Of a stretch of DNA of 63,743 nt, positions 48,240 to 55,434 are shown one piece after another. Position numbers and translations under genes: made by a program. How positions within the stretch are numbered: the stretch's first letter is position 1; each line of letters starts with the position of its first letter. Under the pieces are notes generated by a model. The model had not been told where the DNA came from and searched no databases. It saw only the letters and a program-made list of their open reading frames with translations. The DNA comes from a virus: IMG/VR virus record IMGVR_UViG_3300050014_000315, positions 1 through 63,743 of that record, one strand, 5' to 3'.

Positions 48240-48580
48240 GCCTTTACCTCGCCCTCGGGGAGCAGAGCTTTGACAGCCCGCAGCGTGGCAATCGGCAGGC
48301 TGGTCCATTCGAAATCTCGGAGTGCGTAGGCCAGTGCTCGCTGGGCGCGCTCTTCGTTCTGCTGCACCAGTTTCTCTTCGTCTTCCGGCTTGAATGGGAA
48401 GATATAAGCGCCGTAGCGATCCGAATTACCCCATTCGCGGCCAGACATTTTCCACGTTCTCCCTCCCTTGGTTCTGAGCTTCACCTTGAGGACTTCGGAG
48501 ACGGTGAGAAATCCGCAAATGTCTATGTAATGCCGCTCGGTCACCCGGTCGCCGGGCTTCAAATCTCGCAGGCTGCTCAT
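48236..48580 (-). CDS. 114-aa KOW-like/hypothetical protein
   Basis: It begins MSSLRDLKPGDRVTERHYID with beta strands typical of small barrels (FLTVSEVLKVKLRTKGGRTW). A helical charged region and a Leu-rich end follow. ATGA overlaps lie at both ends. Function is unknown. Confidence 0.6.
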   Translation of the reverse strand: MSSLRDLKPGDRVTERHYIDICGFLTVSEVLKVKLRTKGGRTWKMSGREWGNSDRYGAYIFPFKPEDEEKLVQQNEERAQRALAYALRDFEWTSLPIATLRAVKALLPEGEVKA

Positions 48581-48837
48581 ACCGCCGCCTCGAACACATG
48601 GAATACCAACTGACCGCCCGATATCTGGACTGTCCCGATGTAATCAGTGAGCCCATCTGCCGGGTGGCCCGTGCCCACTATGCGAATCTCGCGATTCTCA
48701 AGGGGTTGCTCGGGGTCCACCAGCGCCCATAGGAAAGGCCATGCGTTCTGGACCTGGACCGTTAGGATGCGCGCCCCAGAGGGCATCGGAATCTGCTGAA
48801 CGTCGGCTGTGGAGATAGGGTACTTGTGTATGGTCAT
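48577..48837 (-). CDS. DUF7352-like small protein
   Basis: The start is MTIHKYPISTADVQQIPMPS. The pattern with GARILTVQVQN...FLWALVDPEQP, IVGTGHPA and LVFHVFE matches what I recall of DUF7352, a small phage family of unknown role. A GTG-type extension upstream is possible but overlaps the zinc-finger gene. Confidence 0.65.
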   Translation of the reverse strand: MTIHKYPISTADVQQIPMPSGARILTVQVQNAWPFLWALVDPEQPLENREIRIVGTGHPADGLTDYIGTVQISGGQLVFHVFEAAV

Positions 48838-48845
48838 GCCTTTTC

Positions 48846-48983
48846 TCACGTCTTTGGCCTCCGCTGGCACGTGCTAGCGTGCTTGACAAGCTCGGATGTC
48901 ATCAGCCGCGCCTTGCACCAGCCACAAGGGACGTATTTTGCGGGGCGACCCAGCTTCCGTGTCGGCTTGTTTGCTTTCTGCAT
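48846..48983 (-). CDS. 45-aa C2HC zinc finger from a leaderless transcript, first gene of the early minus operon
   Basis: MQKANKPTRKLGRPAKYVPC starts exactly 6 nt after the -10 of a strong promoter. A basic AT-hook-like KLGRPAKY precedes C-x2-C...H-x4-C (CGWCKARLMTSELVKHASTC). As promoter-proximal product it is a candidate DNA-binding regulator of this operon. It is too short for usual gene calls, but promoter geometry and zinc residues support it. Confidence 0.65.
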   Translation of the reverse strand: MQKANKPTRKLGRPAKYVPCGWCKARLMTSELVKHASTCQRRPKT

Positions 48984-48989
48984 AACCTG

Positions 48990-49018
48990 AATTTACGCCT
49001 GCCAGATCTGGATGTCAA
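48990..49018 (-). promoter_or_regulatory. strong leaderless early promoter (TTGACA-N17-TAAATT) with spacer operator
   Basis: A perfect -35, a 17-base spacer and TAAATT, read on the minus strand, drive the ~14-kb recombination/replication operon. The spacer contains the palindrome CCAGATCTGG (49002-49011), a likely repressor site. The -10 ends 6 nt before the ATG. Confidence 0.7.
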
Positions 49019-49081
49019 TTGTTTATTTAGAAATTCGTAGTTACCGTTAACTATTGAGTAATTTCCCCGGACCGGTCAACA

Positions 49082-49342
49082 TTACCATGGGGCCTTTCCA
49101 TCATCTCCAGCGTTCTGTGTTCGGTATGTGTCAACCTGCACGTCCGGTGGCTTACCGGTTCGCCTACCGTGCTTCAGCGAATCCGCGAACCACTCAGCAT
49201 ACGTCCGTTGCTGTGAGCGCCGACGTTGCTTGCTCCGATTGACACGCGGCGTTCGAAATAACGGTCCGGTCCTGACGTTCCCCTTGGCGTACTCCAACGA
49301 AGTCCGTCTGATTTCGTCTATGGTCATTCTATTTTTCTCCAT
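49082..49342 (-). CDS. 86-aa basic hypothetical protein
   Basis: The start MEKNRMTIDEIRRTSLEYAK or the internal ATG five codons later (with GGAG upstream) is possible. The middle is very basic (RVNRSKQRRRSQQRTYAEWF). It lies upstream of the main early promoter, with a 63-base gap, so it is on a separate transcript. It may be a DNA-binding protein. Confidence 0.5.
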   Translation of the reverse strand: MEKNRMTIDEIRRTSLEYAKGNVRTGPLFRTPRVNRSKQRRRSQQRTYAEWFADSLKHGRRTGKPPDVQVDTYRTQNAGDDGKAPW

Positions 49343-49600
49343 AGGAGCGCCTTCTCTTCGGTTTCCCCACCACATGGGGTTCCAAGAGGTCTTTGCTGCA
49401 TATTCCCTGCAACGCGAACCCGACTACCTATCGACCATGACGTAGGCGCTTATGCCGGGATTAACCCGGCCCGGAGCATGGATTTTTGGTTTCGCGGCAA
49501 ACAACGGAACGTGAGAGAGTGCAACGGAGGGGATAACGCTTGTGATGAAGGCCCGCTGCGAGTCGGCCAAGACACCACCGACGCCTTGAAGACGCAGCCA

Positions 49601-50173
49601 TCACTTGAGAGCCGCCTGAAAATCGAAATCGAACTGCTCGTGAAATCCGAAGGGGGAAATTGGCTCCGGCATGTTTTCAGGCCGCAACCGGACAGCCACC
49701 AAGCCGCCCTGCGTTTCCCCGTCGCGCTCGAATCCAGCACGTAAATAGCAGCGTCCAAAGTCCCGCTTGTGTTTTACTTTTTCTCTGTCAATGAATGTCA
49801 CCATTCCGAGCGCAGGCGGATCTCCGTAGAACCAACGTGTTACCGCGACCGCATCGCGGATTAATTCGCTTGCCAGTGGGCCAGATTCGCGCCGGAAGCA
49901 TGAGTTTACCCACGCTCCCGGCCATCGGTGTTTGACGTATTCCGCGAACGGCCAAGATGTCACCCACAGAGCTCCGCAATTGGGAGTGAGAAGCACAAGG
50001 CATCGACCGGGAGGGGTGAATTGTGGAGTGCCTATCTTTTGGCGGTTGTAGTGGCGGTCTGCAAGTGGAAGAGCGCGCGGGTCCGCGCGATGCGATAAGG
50101 TCCAAAAACTCGATATTGAATCTGTATGGATCACCGTCTTGACCACGGCGTTCCGAGGGGGCCAGTGGGTCAA
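49601..50173 (-). CDS. GNAT/Mom-like DNA-modification-type protein
   Basis: This ~190-aa frame starts at a TTG in a hairpin loop or at a GTG nine codons later; the true start is unsure. The segments PLADRHYNRQKIGTPQF, SCFRRES...ELIRDAVAVTRWFYGDPPAL and FGRCYLRAGFERDGETQGGL follow the layout of a phage acetyltransferase-fold group related to Mu Mom, which alters DNA bases to block restriction. It is next to a DNA methyltransferase operon. The assignment is pattern-based. Confidence 0.5.
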   Translation of the reverse strand: MTHWPPRNAVVKTVIHTDSISSFWTLSHRADPRALPLADRHYNRQKIGTPQFTPPGRCLVLLTPNCGALWVTSWPFAEYVKHRWPGAWVNSCFRRESGPLASELIRDAVAVTRWFYGDPPALGMVTFIDREKVKHKRDFGRCYLRAGFERDGETQGGLVAVRLRPENMPEPISPFGFHEQFDFDFQAALK

Positions 50174-50183
50174 GCACTGGCCC
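50159..50183 (-). promoter_or_regulatory. 9-bp hairpin at the 5' end of the Mom-like gene
   Basis: GGGCCAGTG and CACTGGCCC pair perfectly around GGTCAAG. The first possible start codon (TTG) of the Mom-like gene lies in the loop. Mu mom is famously controlled by mRNA structure and methylation, so a translational switch here is worth testing. Confidence 0.4.
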
Positions 50184-50429
50184 GTGGCCCTCAGAACAAT
50201 TCCAACTTCAGATTACGCTAACTCTGGATGGATTGCAAGCGAAAACGCAAGGGGCGGTGACCATGCGGGTGAAATCGGATTGTGGAGGCATGGGCATTTT
50301 TGCGCCAACCGCACAGTCACGTACGGTCGCTTACAGAATAGCACTCCAAATAGGGGCTATGCGGAATCCAGTGTAGAATGATGCGGTTCCAGGCGCAAGA
50401 AAATAATTCACCACATTCGGACTTCACTG

Positions 50430-50458
50430 TTGACAACCACGCTGGAATCCGATAAGAT
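50430..50458 (+). promoter_or_regulatory. leaderless promoter of the methyltransferase operon (TTGACA-N17-TAAGAT)
   Basis: A perfect -35 with a 17-base spacer and TAAGAT. The -10 ends 6 nt before the ATG at 50465, and no Shine-Dalgarno is present. It drives the genes leading to the methyltransferase and transposase. Confidence 0.65.
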
Positions 50459-50464
50459 AAGAAC

Positions 50465-50773
50465 ATGAAAAAGATCAACTGGACCCTAATCAGAACGCTC
50501 CCGGCAGACGCGGCAATCGTCACGGGCGGGCCGGAGTACGGTTGCTTCCGTTGCGCCCACGTCCCGGCTGGCCGTCATCACGTTGAGATGCTCCTGGCCG
50601 AGACCGGGGAAGGCATCGTGCTCCGACTGCTTGAGCCCCGCAAGGGGCAGCCGTCCAAGTGGGGGCAGGCTCACCTAATCGCTGGCCAGCTTGAAGACTT
50701 CAGAGTGCCCACTTGCGAGGAAAGCCCGCTCAGGCCTCTGGACCTGGAAAATCGGCAGGTGTGGTCATGGTAG
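50465..50773 (+). CDS. 102-aa hypothetical protein from a leaderless transcript
   Basis: The start MKKINWTLIRTLPADAAIVT is fixed by the promoter. It is beta-rich with a CFRCAHVP zinc-like pair and an acidic/hydrophobic second half. It overlaps the next gene by seven bases. No family is recognised. Confidence 0.6.
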   Translation: MKKINWTLIRTLPADAAIVTGGPEYGCFRCAHVPAGRHHVEMLLAETGEGIVLRLLEPRKGQPSKWGQAHLIAGQLEDFRVPTCEESPLRPLDLENRQVWSW

Positions 50774-51096
50774 GCGTCCCTGCGGAAACGATGCGACATA
50801 TCTTCCCCGACGCATCGAAGTTGCCAGCGCATATTGACTGCATTTGCTTCCAAGTACAGGCGCATCTCGACGGATACCCGGTTTGGTACGTCCGTGATCT
50901 GCCGGCAAACGGCGGCGACTTCGAATGGACGGAAGACCCGTCAGCCGCCAAGTTGCTTGGGTGGTTCTGGCAGCAACGCTTCCTGGCTTTCTGCCGGCGC
51001 GATACAAACCGACCGAACTATGGGTGCCTGCCGGTCTACCGCTATGAGGAAGCCGGCAAGTACAAGCGGATTTATCGCGGGGAGGTTGCGCGATGA
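50767..51096 (+). CDS. 109-aa Trp-rich hypothetical protein
   Basis: MVGVPAETMRHIFPDASKLP is followed by WYVRDLPAN, FEWTEDPS and WFWQQRFLAF, an unusually Trp-rich alpha/beta product. ATGA overlap with the next gene. Function is unknown. Confidence 0.6.
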   Translation: MVGVPAETMRHIFPDASKLPAHIDCICFQVQAHLDGYPVWYVRDLPANGGDFEWTEDPSAAKLLGWFWQQRFLAFCRRDTNRPNYGCLPVYRYEEAGKYKRIYRGEVAR

Positions 51097-51320
51097 TCGA
51101 ACACGTCAACGGAGTAGTGCTTGGGCCAGTAACCATAACCGCCACTATCCACACGCCAGATGGCAAGCCGTACGGCAACCCGAAGACCTTTGAGATAACG
51201 GAATCATCGGAGGCGAGAATGTGGGCCGAAGGAGTCCGCGCCAATACCCTGCGGAATCTTGGGCTAGAGGCCGCACGTCTCGGATGGGATCGCCCATGGG
51301 AGATGAGAACCCATGACTAA
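51093..51320 (+). CDS. 75-aa hypothetical protein
   Basis: MIEHVNGVVLGPVTITATIH starts a small beta-then-alpha protein ending WEMRTHD. It overlaps both neighbours (4 and 8 bases). No family is recognised. Confidence 0.6.
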   Translation: MIEHVNGVVLGPVTITATIHTPDGKPYGNPKTFEITESSEARMWAEGVRANTLRNLGLEAARLGWDRPWEMRTHD

Positions 51321-51657
51321 GTGCATTTGCCACGCTGGCTGCGACTGCCAGAATCCAGACCCGAAACCGGGGTCGGCTCGCCTGATTAGCGAGAACTGCC
51401 CAGTACACAACTGGCGACCATATCCCGTTCTCGGCTGCCCAGTGGTGGGAATACATGTTAACGGCGCAATCGATTCTGACGATACCGTCCAAGCACCAAA
51501 GCGGACACGCGAGGAAGCCGCCGAAATGGTTCTACGGTCCATGGTGGCTGACATGCGCCGGCAAGGGTGGAGTCTGAGTAACGAATCGGCAGATCAAATG
51601 GTAGCTAAATTGTCTGCTGAAATACTGGCGCTACCGGCCACACCGGAGTCCGAATGA
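51313..51657 (+). CDS. 114-aa protein with N-terminal Cys/His cluster
   Basis: CICHAGCDCQNP and CPVHNW suggest zinc binding. A helical region (EEAAEMVLRSMVADMRRQGW) and an acidic end follow. It has an eight-base overlap with its upstream neighbour. Function is unknown. Confidence 0.6.
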   Translation: MTKCICHAGCDCQNPDPKPGSARLISENCPVHNWRPYPVLGCPVVGIHVNGAIDSDDTVQAPKRTREEAAEMVLRSMVADMRRQGWSLSNESADQMVAKLSAEILALPATPESE

Positions 51658-51691
51658 GAGGTACCGTGTGGGCGTGCCAAACCGTCTCGGG

Positions 51692-51775
51692 ATGAAGGAC
51701 TGGATTGTGTTGGAAACACAAGAGGATGCGTACAATATGGGCTATTCGGAAGACAGTGTGGAAAGTGACAAATGA
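51692..51775 (+). CDS. 27-aa acidic peptide before the methyltransferase
   Basis: MKDWIVLETQEDAYNMGYSE ends in an ATGA overlap with the methyltransferase start. It lies in an otherwise empty 114-base gap, so it probably couples or tunes methyltransferase translation. Confidence 0.5.
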   Translation: MKDWIVLETQEDAYNMGYSEDSVESDK

Positions 51776-52971
51776 GCGATAACACGTCAACAGCGCCGAA
51801 ATCGGAACTTAGCGTAGAAAATCACACTGAAGTCCGAATCGCGCCGTCCTACGATCACGCCGGAATCACGATCTACAATGGCGATGCTCTGGAGATCCTG
51901 CGCCAACTCCCTGATGCCACTGTGAATTGCTGCATCACGTCGCCGCCGTACTGGGGTCTGCGGGATTATGGCACGGCGACGTGGGATGGTGGTGACACGG
52001 AGTGTGATCATCTTCAACCGCGTAAAGGCGGCGAGGGCCCAGCGTTACCGATAAATGGCGGCGGATCAGATCGGGATACTTCGGTTGGGTTGCAGCAGTT
52101 CCATGGGACTTGTCGTAAGTGCGGCGCACGCCGGGTTGATGCCCAGATTGGTCTTGAACGCACGCCCGAAGAATATGTGGCGCGTCTGGTTGATGTCTTC
52201 AGCGAAGTGAATAGAGTGCTGCGCGACGACGGCACCCTTTGGCTGAATCTAGGCGATTCATTCGCAGGTGGCGGGAATAATCGCGGCGGTAATCCAAGCG
52301 AGAAATCGCCCAAGCAGAAAAGCAACCGCGGCGGCTATGGCCAGATCGCCACTCCAATTCCAAAGAGCCTCAAGCCAAAGGATTTGTGTGGCATCCCTTG
52401 GCGCACGGCATTCGCGCTTCAGGAGGACGGCTGGTGGCTCCGTTCGGATATTATCTGGGCCAAGCCGGCGCCGATGCCTGAGAGCGTTACCGACCGGCCA
52501 ACGAAGGCGCACGAGTACATGTTCCTGCTGGCGAAGTCCGAGCGATATTGGTACGACGCCGCAGCTATCCGTGAGCCATTTGCAGATGATCGCATGGGGA
52601 ATCCCAATGGTGGTGGCCAGTACGCGAGGGAACTGTATCCTGTTCGTGGACAGGATGGCCTGCGCACGGGACAATGGACGCGCGGCGAAGAATTAGGAGG
52701 GCGCAACAAGCGTGATGTGTGGACCGTCAATAGCGACCCGTTTCCAGAAGCTCACTTCGCCACGTTTCCGCCTGCGTTGATCCTGCCGTGTGTTCTGGCC
52801 GGCTGCCCGGCCGGCGGAACTGTCCTGGACCCATTCAGCGGGGCTGGGACAACGGCTCTGGTAGCCAAAGAGCAAGGACGCCGGGCCATAGGGATAGAAC
52901 TGAACCCGGATTATGTCTCGATGATCGCCAGAAGACTGCGGCAGGACAATCTGTTTTCAACTCTACTATGA
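51772..52971 (+). CDS. DNA methyltransferase (N6-adenine or N4-cytosine, beta class)
   Basis: In this 399-aa product, motif IV TSPPYWGLRD (56-65) precedes motif I DPFSGAGTT (353-361) and the acidic IGIELNPDY, the order that defines beta-class amino-methyltransferases. Between them is a ~200-aa target-recognition part with a CRKCGARR knuckle. TSPPYW is typical of enzymes that methylate exocyclic amino groups. No cognate nuclease lies nearby, so it is likely an orphan protecting phage DNA from host restriction or marking it for regulation. Confidence 0.88.
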   Translation: MSDNTSTAPKSELSVENHTEVRIAPSYDHAGITIYNGDALEILRQLPDATVNCCITSPPYWGLRDYGTATWDGGDTECDHLQPRKGGEGPALPINGGGSDRDTSVGLQQFHGTCRKCGARRVDAQIGLERTPEEYVARLVDVFSEVNRVLRDDGTLWLNLGDSFAGGGNNRGGNPSEKSPKQKSNRGGYGQIATPIPKSLKPKDLCGIPWRTAFALQEDGWWLRSDIIWAKPAPMPESVTDRPTKAHEYMFLLAKSERYWYDAAAIREPFADDRMGNPNGGGQYARELYPVRGQDGLRTGQWTRGEELGGRNKRDVWTVNSDPFPEAHFATFPPALILPCVLAGCPAGGTVLDPFSGAGTTALVAKEQGRRAIGIELNPDYVSMIARRLRQDNLFSTLL

Positions 52972-52979
52972 GGTGGTAC

Positions 52980-53174
52980 ATGAATCTAACGAAGCGGTTG
53001 AAGCAGCGAGCTGTGGCTTGGGACTTAGTGGCCGATAATCTTAACCGCCTGCGCGCACTGAAGTTGGAAGAGGCTAATCTGGCGGCTGCGCTATTGGACC
53101 GCGCCAGGCGCGAAAAGGTGGAACTGGAAGAGTTGCTGGCGCTGCTGGACGCTGAAGGTGTAACCGATGTGTGA
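52980..53174 (+). CDS. 64-aa coiled-coil protein
   Basis: GAGGTGG before the start MNLTKRLKQRAVAWDLVADN; an ATG four codons earlier overlaps the methyltransferase stop. The product is one long charged helix (EEANLAAALLDRARREKVEL). It overlaps the next gene by eight bases. Confidence 0.6.
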   Translation: MNLTKRLKQRAVAWDLVADNLNRLRALKLEEANLAAALLDRARREKVELEELLALLDAEGVTDV

Positions 53175-53379
53175 CATGCCGATGGATAAGATCGACGTGA
53201 CCTGTCCATACTGCTGGTGGCGAGGCAAGCGGCACCCGTACACGTGGGCGGCGCGGCCGTGCCCACGCTGCGGGGAGCCGGTGAGCGGGGAGTGGATCTT
53301 CAAGACCGCCGCCATCCCTGATCGCGAGCAGGCGGCGATTGACATGCTACGCGACATGCGCGGAGGAGCAGATGATTGA
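53167..53379 (+). CDS. 70-aa zinc-ribbon protein
   Basis: CPYCWWRGKRHPYTWAARPC continues to PRCGEP, a clear four-Cys ribbon. A helix (DREQAAIDMLRDMRG) follows. It overlaps the upstream gene, and precedes the transposase in the same direction. It may bind nucleic acid or assist the transposase. Confidence 0.65.
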   Translation: MCDMPMDKIDVTCPYCWWRGKRHPYTWAARPCPRCGEPVSGEWIFKTAAIPDREQAAIDMLRDMRGGADD

Positions 53380-53423
53380 TGGTTTGGCGTGGGACATTCC
53401 ACAAATCACGAAAGGGGAGACGG

Positions 53424-54689
53424 ATGTCGGTGACAACCTGTTTTCTACACTGGAATCCGCATAGCCACAATATGAGGGTCGTAGCGGGGAAGCCTATACA
53501 GCCCGAAGTCTGCCCGCGTTGCGGTGTGGAAAACCCGCGCGTCTACAAGCACGACCAGCAAGACCAGACGTTCATGGACACGCCCATGCACGGCAAGCGT
53601 GTCGGTATCCAGGTCGTTCGCCAGCGGTGGCGTTGCCTGGAGTGCGGCAAGACCTTCCAGCAACTCCTGCCAGAGATGGATGAGAAGCGGAATATGACGC
53701 GGCGCCTGGTGGACTACATCCAGCAGCACTCCCTGGTCCGAACGTTCACCGAAGTGGCTGACGACGTGGGAGTCAACGAGAAGACCGTCCGGAATGTCTT
53801 CCGCGAGTACGTTGCACTGCTGGAGGAAGACCGCGAGATTGAGACGCCAACATGGCTGGGCATTGACGAACTGTTCCTGATCCGGAAGCCGCGGTGCATC
53901 TTCACCGACGTGAAGAAACGATCCATCGTTGACTTGCTGGCCAAGCGGGACAAGCTGACGGTCTCCAAATGGCTCACAAACCTACCCCATAAGGCCACAG
54001 TTGAAGTGGTGACCATGGATATGTGGAAGCCCTACCGGGACGCGGCACAGGCACTCCTGCCGGCCGCCAAGGTGGTCGTAGACAAGTTCCACGTCGTCAA
54101 GATGGCAAACAAGTGCTTGGACGATACCAGGAAGCGACTGCGGGCCGATATGACCACTGCTGACCGGCGCAAACTCATGCGTGACCGGCATATCATCCTG
54201 AAACGCGAGAAGGACTTGGACGTGATGGACCACGCGGCCATGGAAGTGTGGACCGGAATGTTGCCGGAACTTTACTACGGCTACCAGGCCAAGGAACGGT
54301 TCTTTGGCGTCTACGACGCACCAGACCGCAAGGAAGGGCAGGAACGATACGACGCTTGGCTGGGCAGTCTGGACATGCTCACGCGCGTGAACTTCAAGGA
54401 ACTCATCACTGCCTGCGAGAACTGGAAGCCGGAGATCCTGAACTACTTCGGGACCGGCGCGACGAACGCCTACACGGAAGCCGCCAACGGGCTGGCCAAG
54501 ATAGCGAACCGCAACGGAAGCGGCTACTCGTTCGAGGCGATACGCGCCAAGATCATCTACGGTAGTTCGGTCAAACGCGGCAAGTTCGGCGAGTCGTGCG
54601 TGGACGAGGAAATCTTCGCGGAACTCACGCGCCCGGTTGTGGAAACTCCACAGCCGACCGAAGAAGAGGAGACAGAAGGTGGTCAGTGA
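53424..54689 (+). CDS. ISL3-family DDE transposase
   Basis: AAAGGGGAG lies before this ATG; an earlier in-frame ATG (53376) overlaps the preceding gene. In this 421-aa product an N-terminal zinc finger (C30, C33, C71, C74) and a helix-turn-helix (VADDVGVNEKTVRNVFREY) are followed by the catalytic DDE domain: GIDEL (D148), TMDMWKPYRDAA (D199) and AYTEAANGLAK (E352). Length and residues are intact. No terminal inverted repeats or target duplications were found at either side, and the gene follows the operon without a break, which argues for a phage-resident gene rather than a fresh insertion. Confidence 0.85.
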   Translation: MSVTTCFLHWNPHSHNMRVVAGKPIQPEVCPRCGVENPRVYKHDQQDQTFMDTPMHGKRVGIQVVRQRWRCLECGKTFQQLLPEMDEKRNMTRRLVDYIQQHSLVRTFTEVADDVGVNEKTVRNVFREYVALLEEDREIETPTWLGIDELFLIRKPRCIFTDVKKRSIVDLLAKRDKLTVSKWLTNLPHKATVEVVTMDMWKPYRDAAQALLPAAKVVVDKFHVVKMANKCLDDTRKRLRADMTTADRRKLMRDRHIILKREKDLDVMDHAAMEVWTGMLPELYYGYQAKERFFGVYDAPDRKEGQERYDAWLGSLDMLTRVNFKELITACENWKPEILNYFGTGATNAYTEAANGLAKIANRNGSGYSFEAIRAKIIYGSSVKRGKFGESCVDEEIFAELTRPVVETPQPTEEEETEGGQ

Positions 54690-54719
54690 CTTTCACCACT
54701 CAAATCCGAATAGCCGGAA

Positions 54720-55166
54720 TTATTTGACTCCGATGATCGTGAGCAATGACTTGTTCTTCTTCGGTTGGACTGTTTTCGCCGCCGCACTCGCTGCCGCGAT
54801 GGCTTCGCGATTTCGGGAGATCCCCGCGCGGTTATCGGCGTCTGACTGCCTGTTCCGTAACTCTGCCCGGTCGGTGCGTTCATCCACGATGGTCCGGTAC
54901 TGGGTGAGTTCGATTGCCAGCCGATTGAAGCCGTCAGCCATCGCTTCATTGGCGTTGATCTGCCGCAGGTTGATGCCGTCCTGGTTTATTTTGGCGGTCT
55001 CCAACGCGGCAAGGCGGGCGTTCTGCTGGCCTTGCCAGTATCCGGCGGCGGAGACTACCCCGGCCACGGAAAATAAGTAGGAGGCTAGGGTGAGCATCAG
55101 CGCGAGTAGGCTGATATTCACCCCTCCGGGAATCTTCGTAATTACTGGCTCGCTGTGGTGGTTCAT
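54720..55166 (-). CDS. 148-aa membrane-anchored coiled coil (spanin-like candidate)
   Basis: AAGGGAGA lies before the start MNHHSEPVITKI. One transmembrane helix (ISLLALMLTLASYLFSVAGV) follows a short N-terminus. A long polar helical region (QQNARLAALETAKINQDGIN onwards) would face the periplasm and ends in a basic KKNKSLL tail. Topology and place next to the holin candidate fit an inner-membrane spanin (Rz-like), though no matching outer-membrane lipoprotein partner is clear. Confidence 0.55.
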   Translation of the reverse strand: MNHHSEPVITKIPGGVNISLLALMLTLASYLFSVAGVVSAAGYWQGQQNARLAALETAKINQDGINLRQINANEAMADGFNRLAIELTQYRTIVDERTDRAELRNRQSDADNRAGISRNREAIAAASAAAKTVQPKKNKSLLTIIGVK

Positions 55167-55210
55167 ATTCTCCCTTCTGGCATCTGTATCGCCGCCGAAT
55201 CTGGTAATCA

Positions 55211-55426
55211 TTACTTACTAGCCTGGTCCTTACTGGGGGGCGCATTCACGCCCGAAACATTCGAGTCTTTCCCGAAGATTCCCAAACTAGCGAATCCTCC
55301 GGCCATGACGAACGCAGCGGTTACGATCGCCCACTTAGGGAGAGGTACGCCTGCCGTGCTCAGAGCCAGCACCAGCCCGGCGCCGGATGAAACAAATCCC
55401 GATAGAGTCGTTTTCCAAGATCGCAT
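55211..55426 (-). CDS. putative holin (71 aa, two membrane spans)
   Basis: GGAGAAACC lies before the start MRSWKTTLSGFVSSGAGLVL; a longer frame upstream is Arg/His-rich and is the shadow of the neighbouring gene. Two short hydrophobic helices (GAGLVLALSTAGV and WAIVTAAFVMAGGFASLGIF) are separated by PLPK. A polar tail follows. Size and topology fit a small holin that opens the inner membrane for lysis. Confidence 0.6.
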   Translation of the reverse strand: MRSWKTTLSGFVSSGAGLVLALSTAGVPLPKWAIVTAAFVMAGGFASLGIFGKDSNVSGVNAPPSKDQASK

Positions 55427-55434
55427 GGTTTCTC

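Noticed and set aside
49380-49500. tRNA-like hairpins in the gap near 49.4 kb
   Set aside because: Only a short CCGGG/CCCGG hairpin is present; no T-loop or anticodon arm could be arranged.
49450-49758. Overlapping frames on both strands at 49450-49758
   Set aside because: They lie over the 3' end of the Mom-like gene and the gap after it; neither has a ribosome site or a coherent protein pattern.
53376-54720. Complete ISL3 insertion element
   Set aside because: No inverted terminal repeats or 8-bp target duplications were found around the transposase gene; the flanks fit continuous phage operons.
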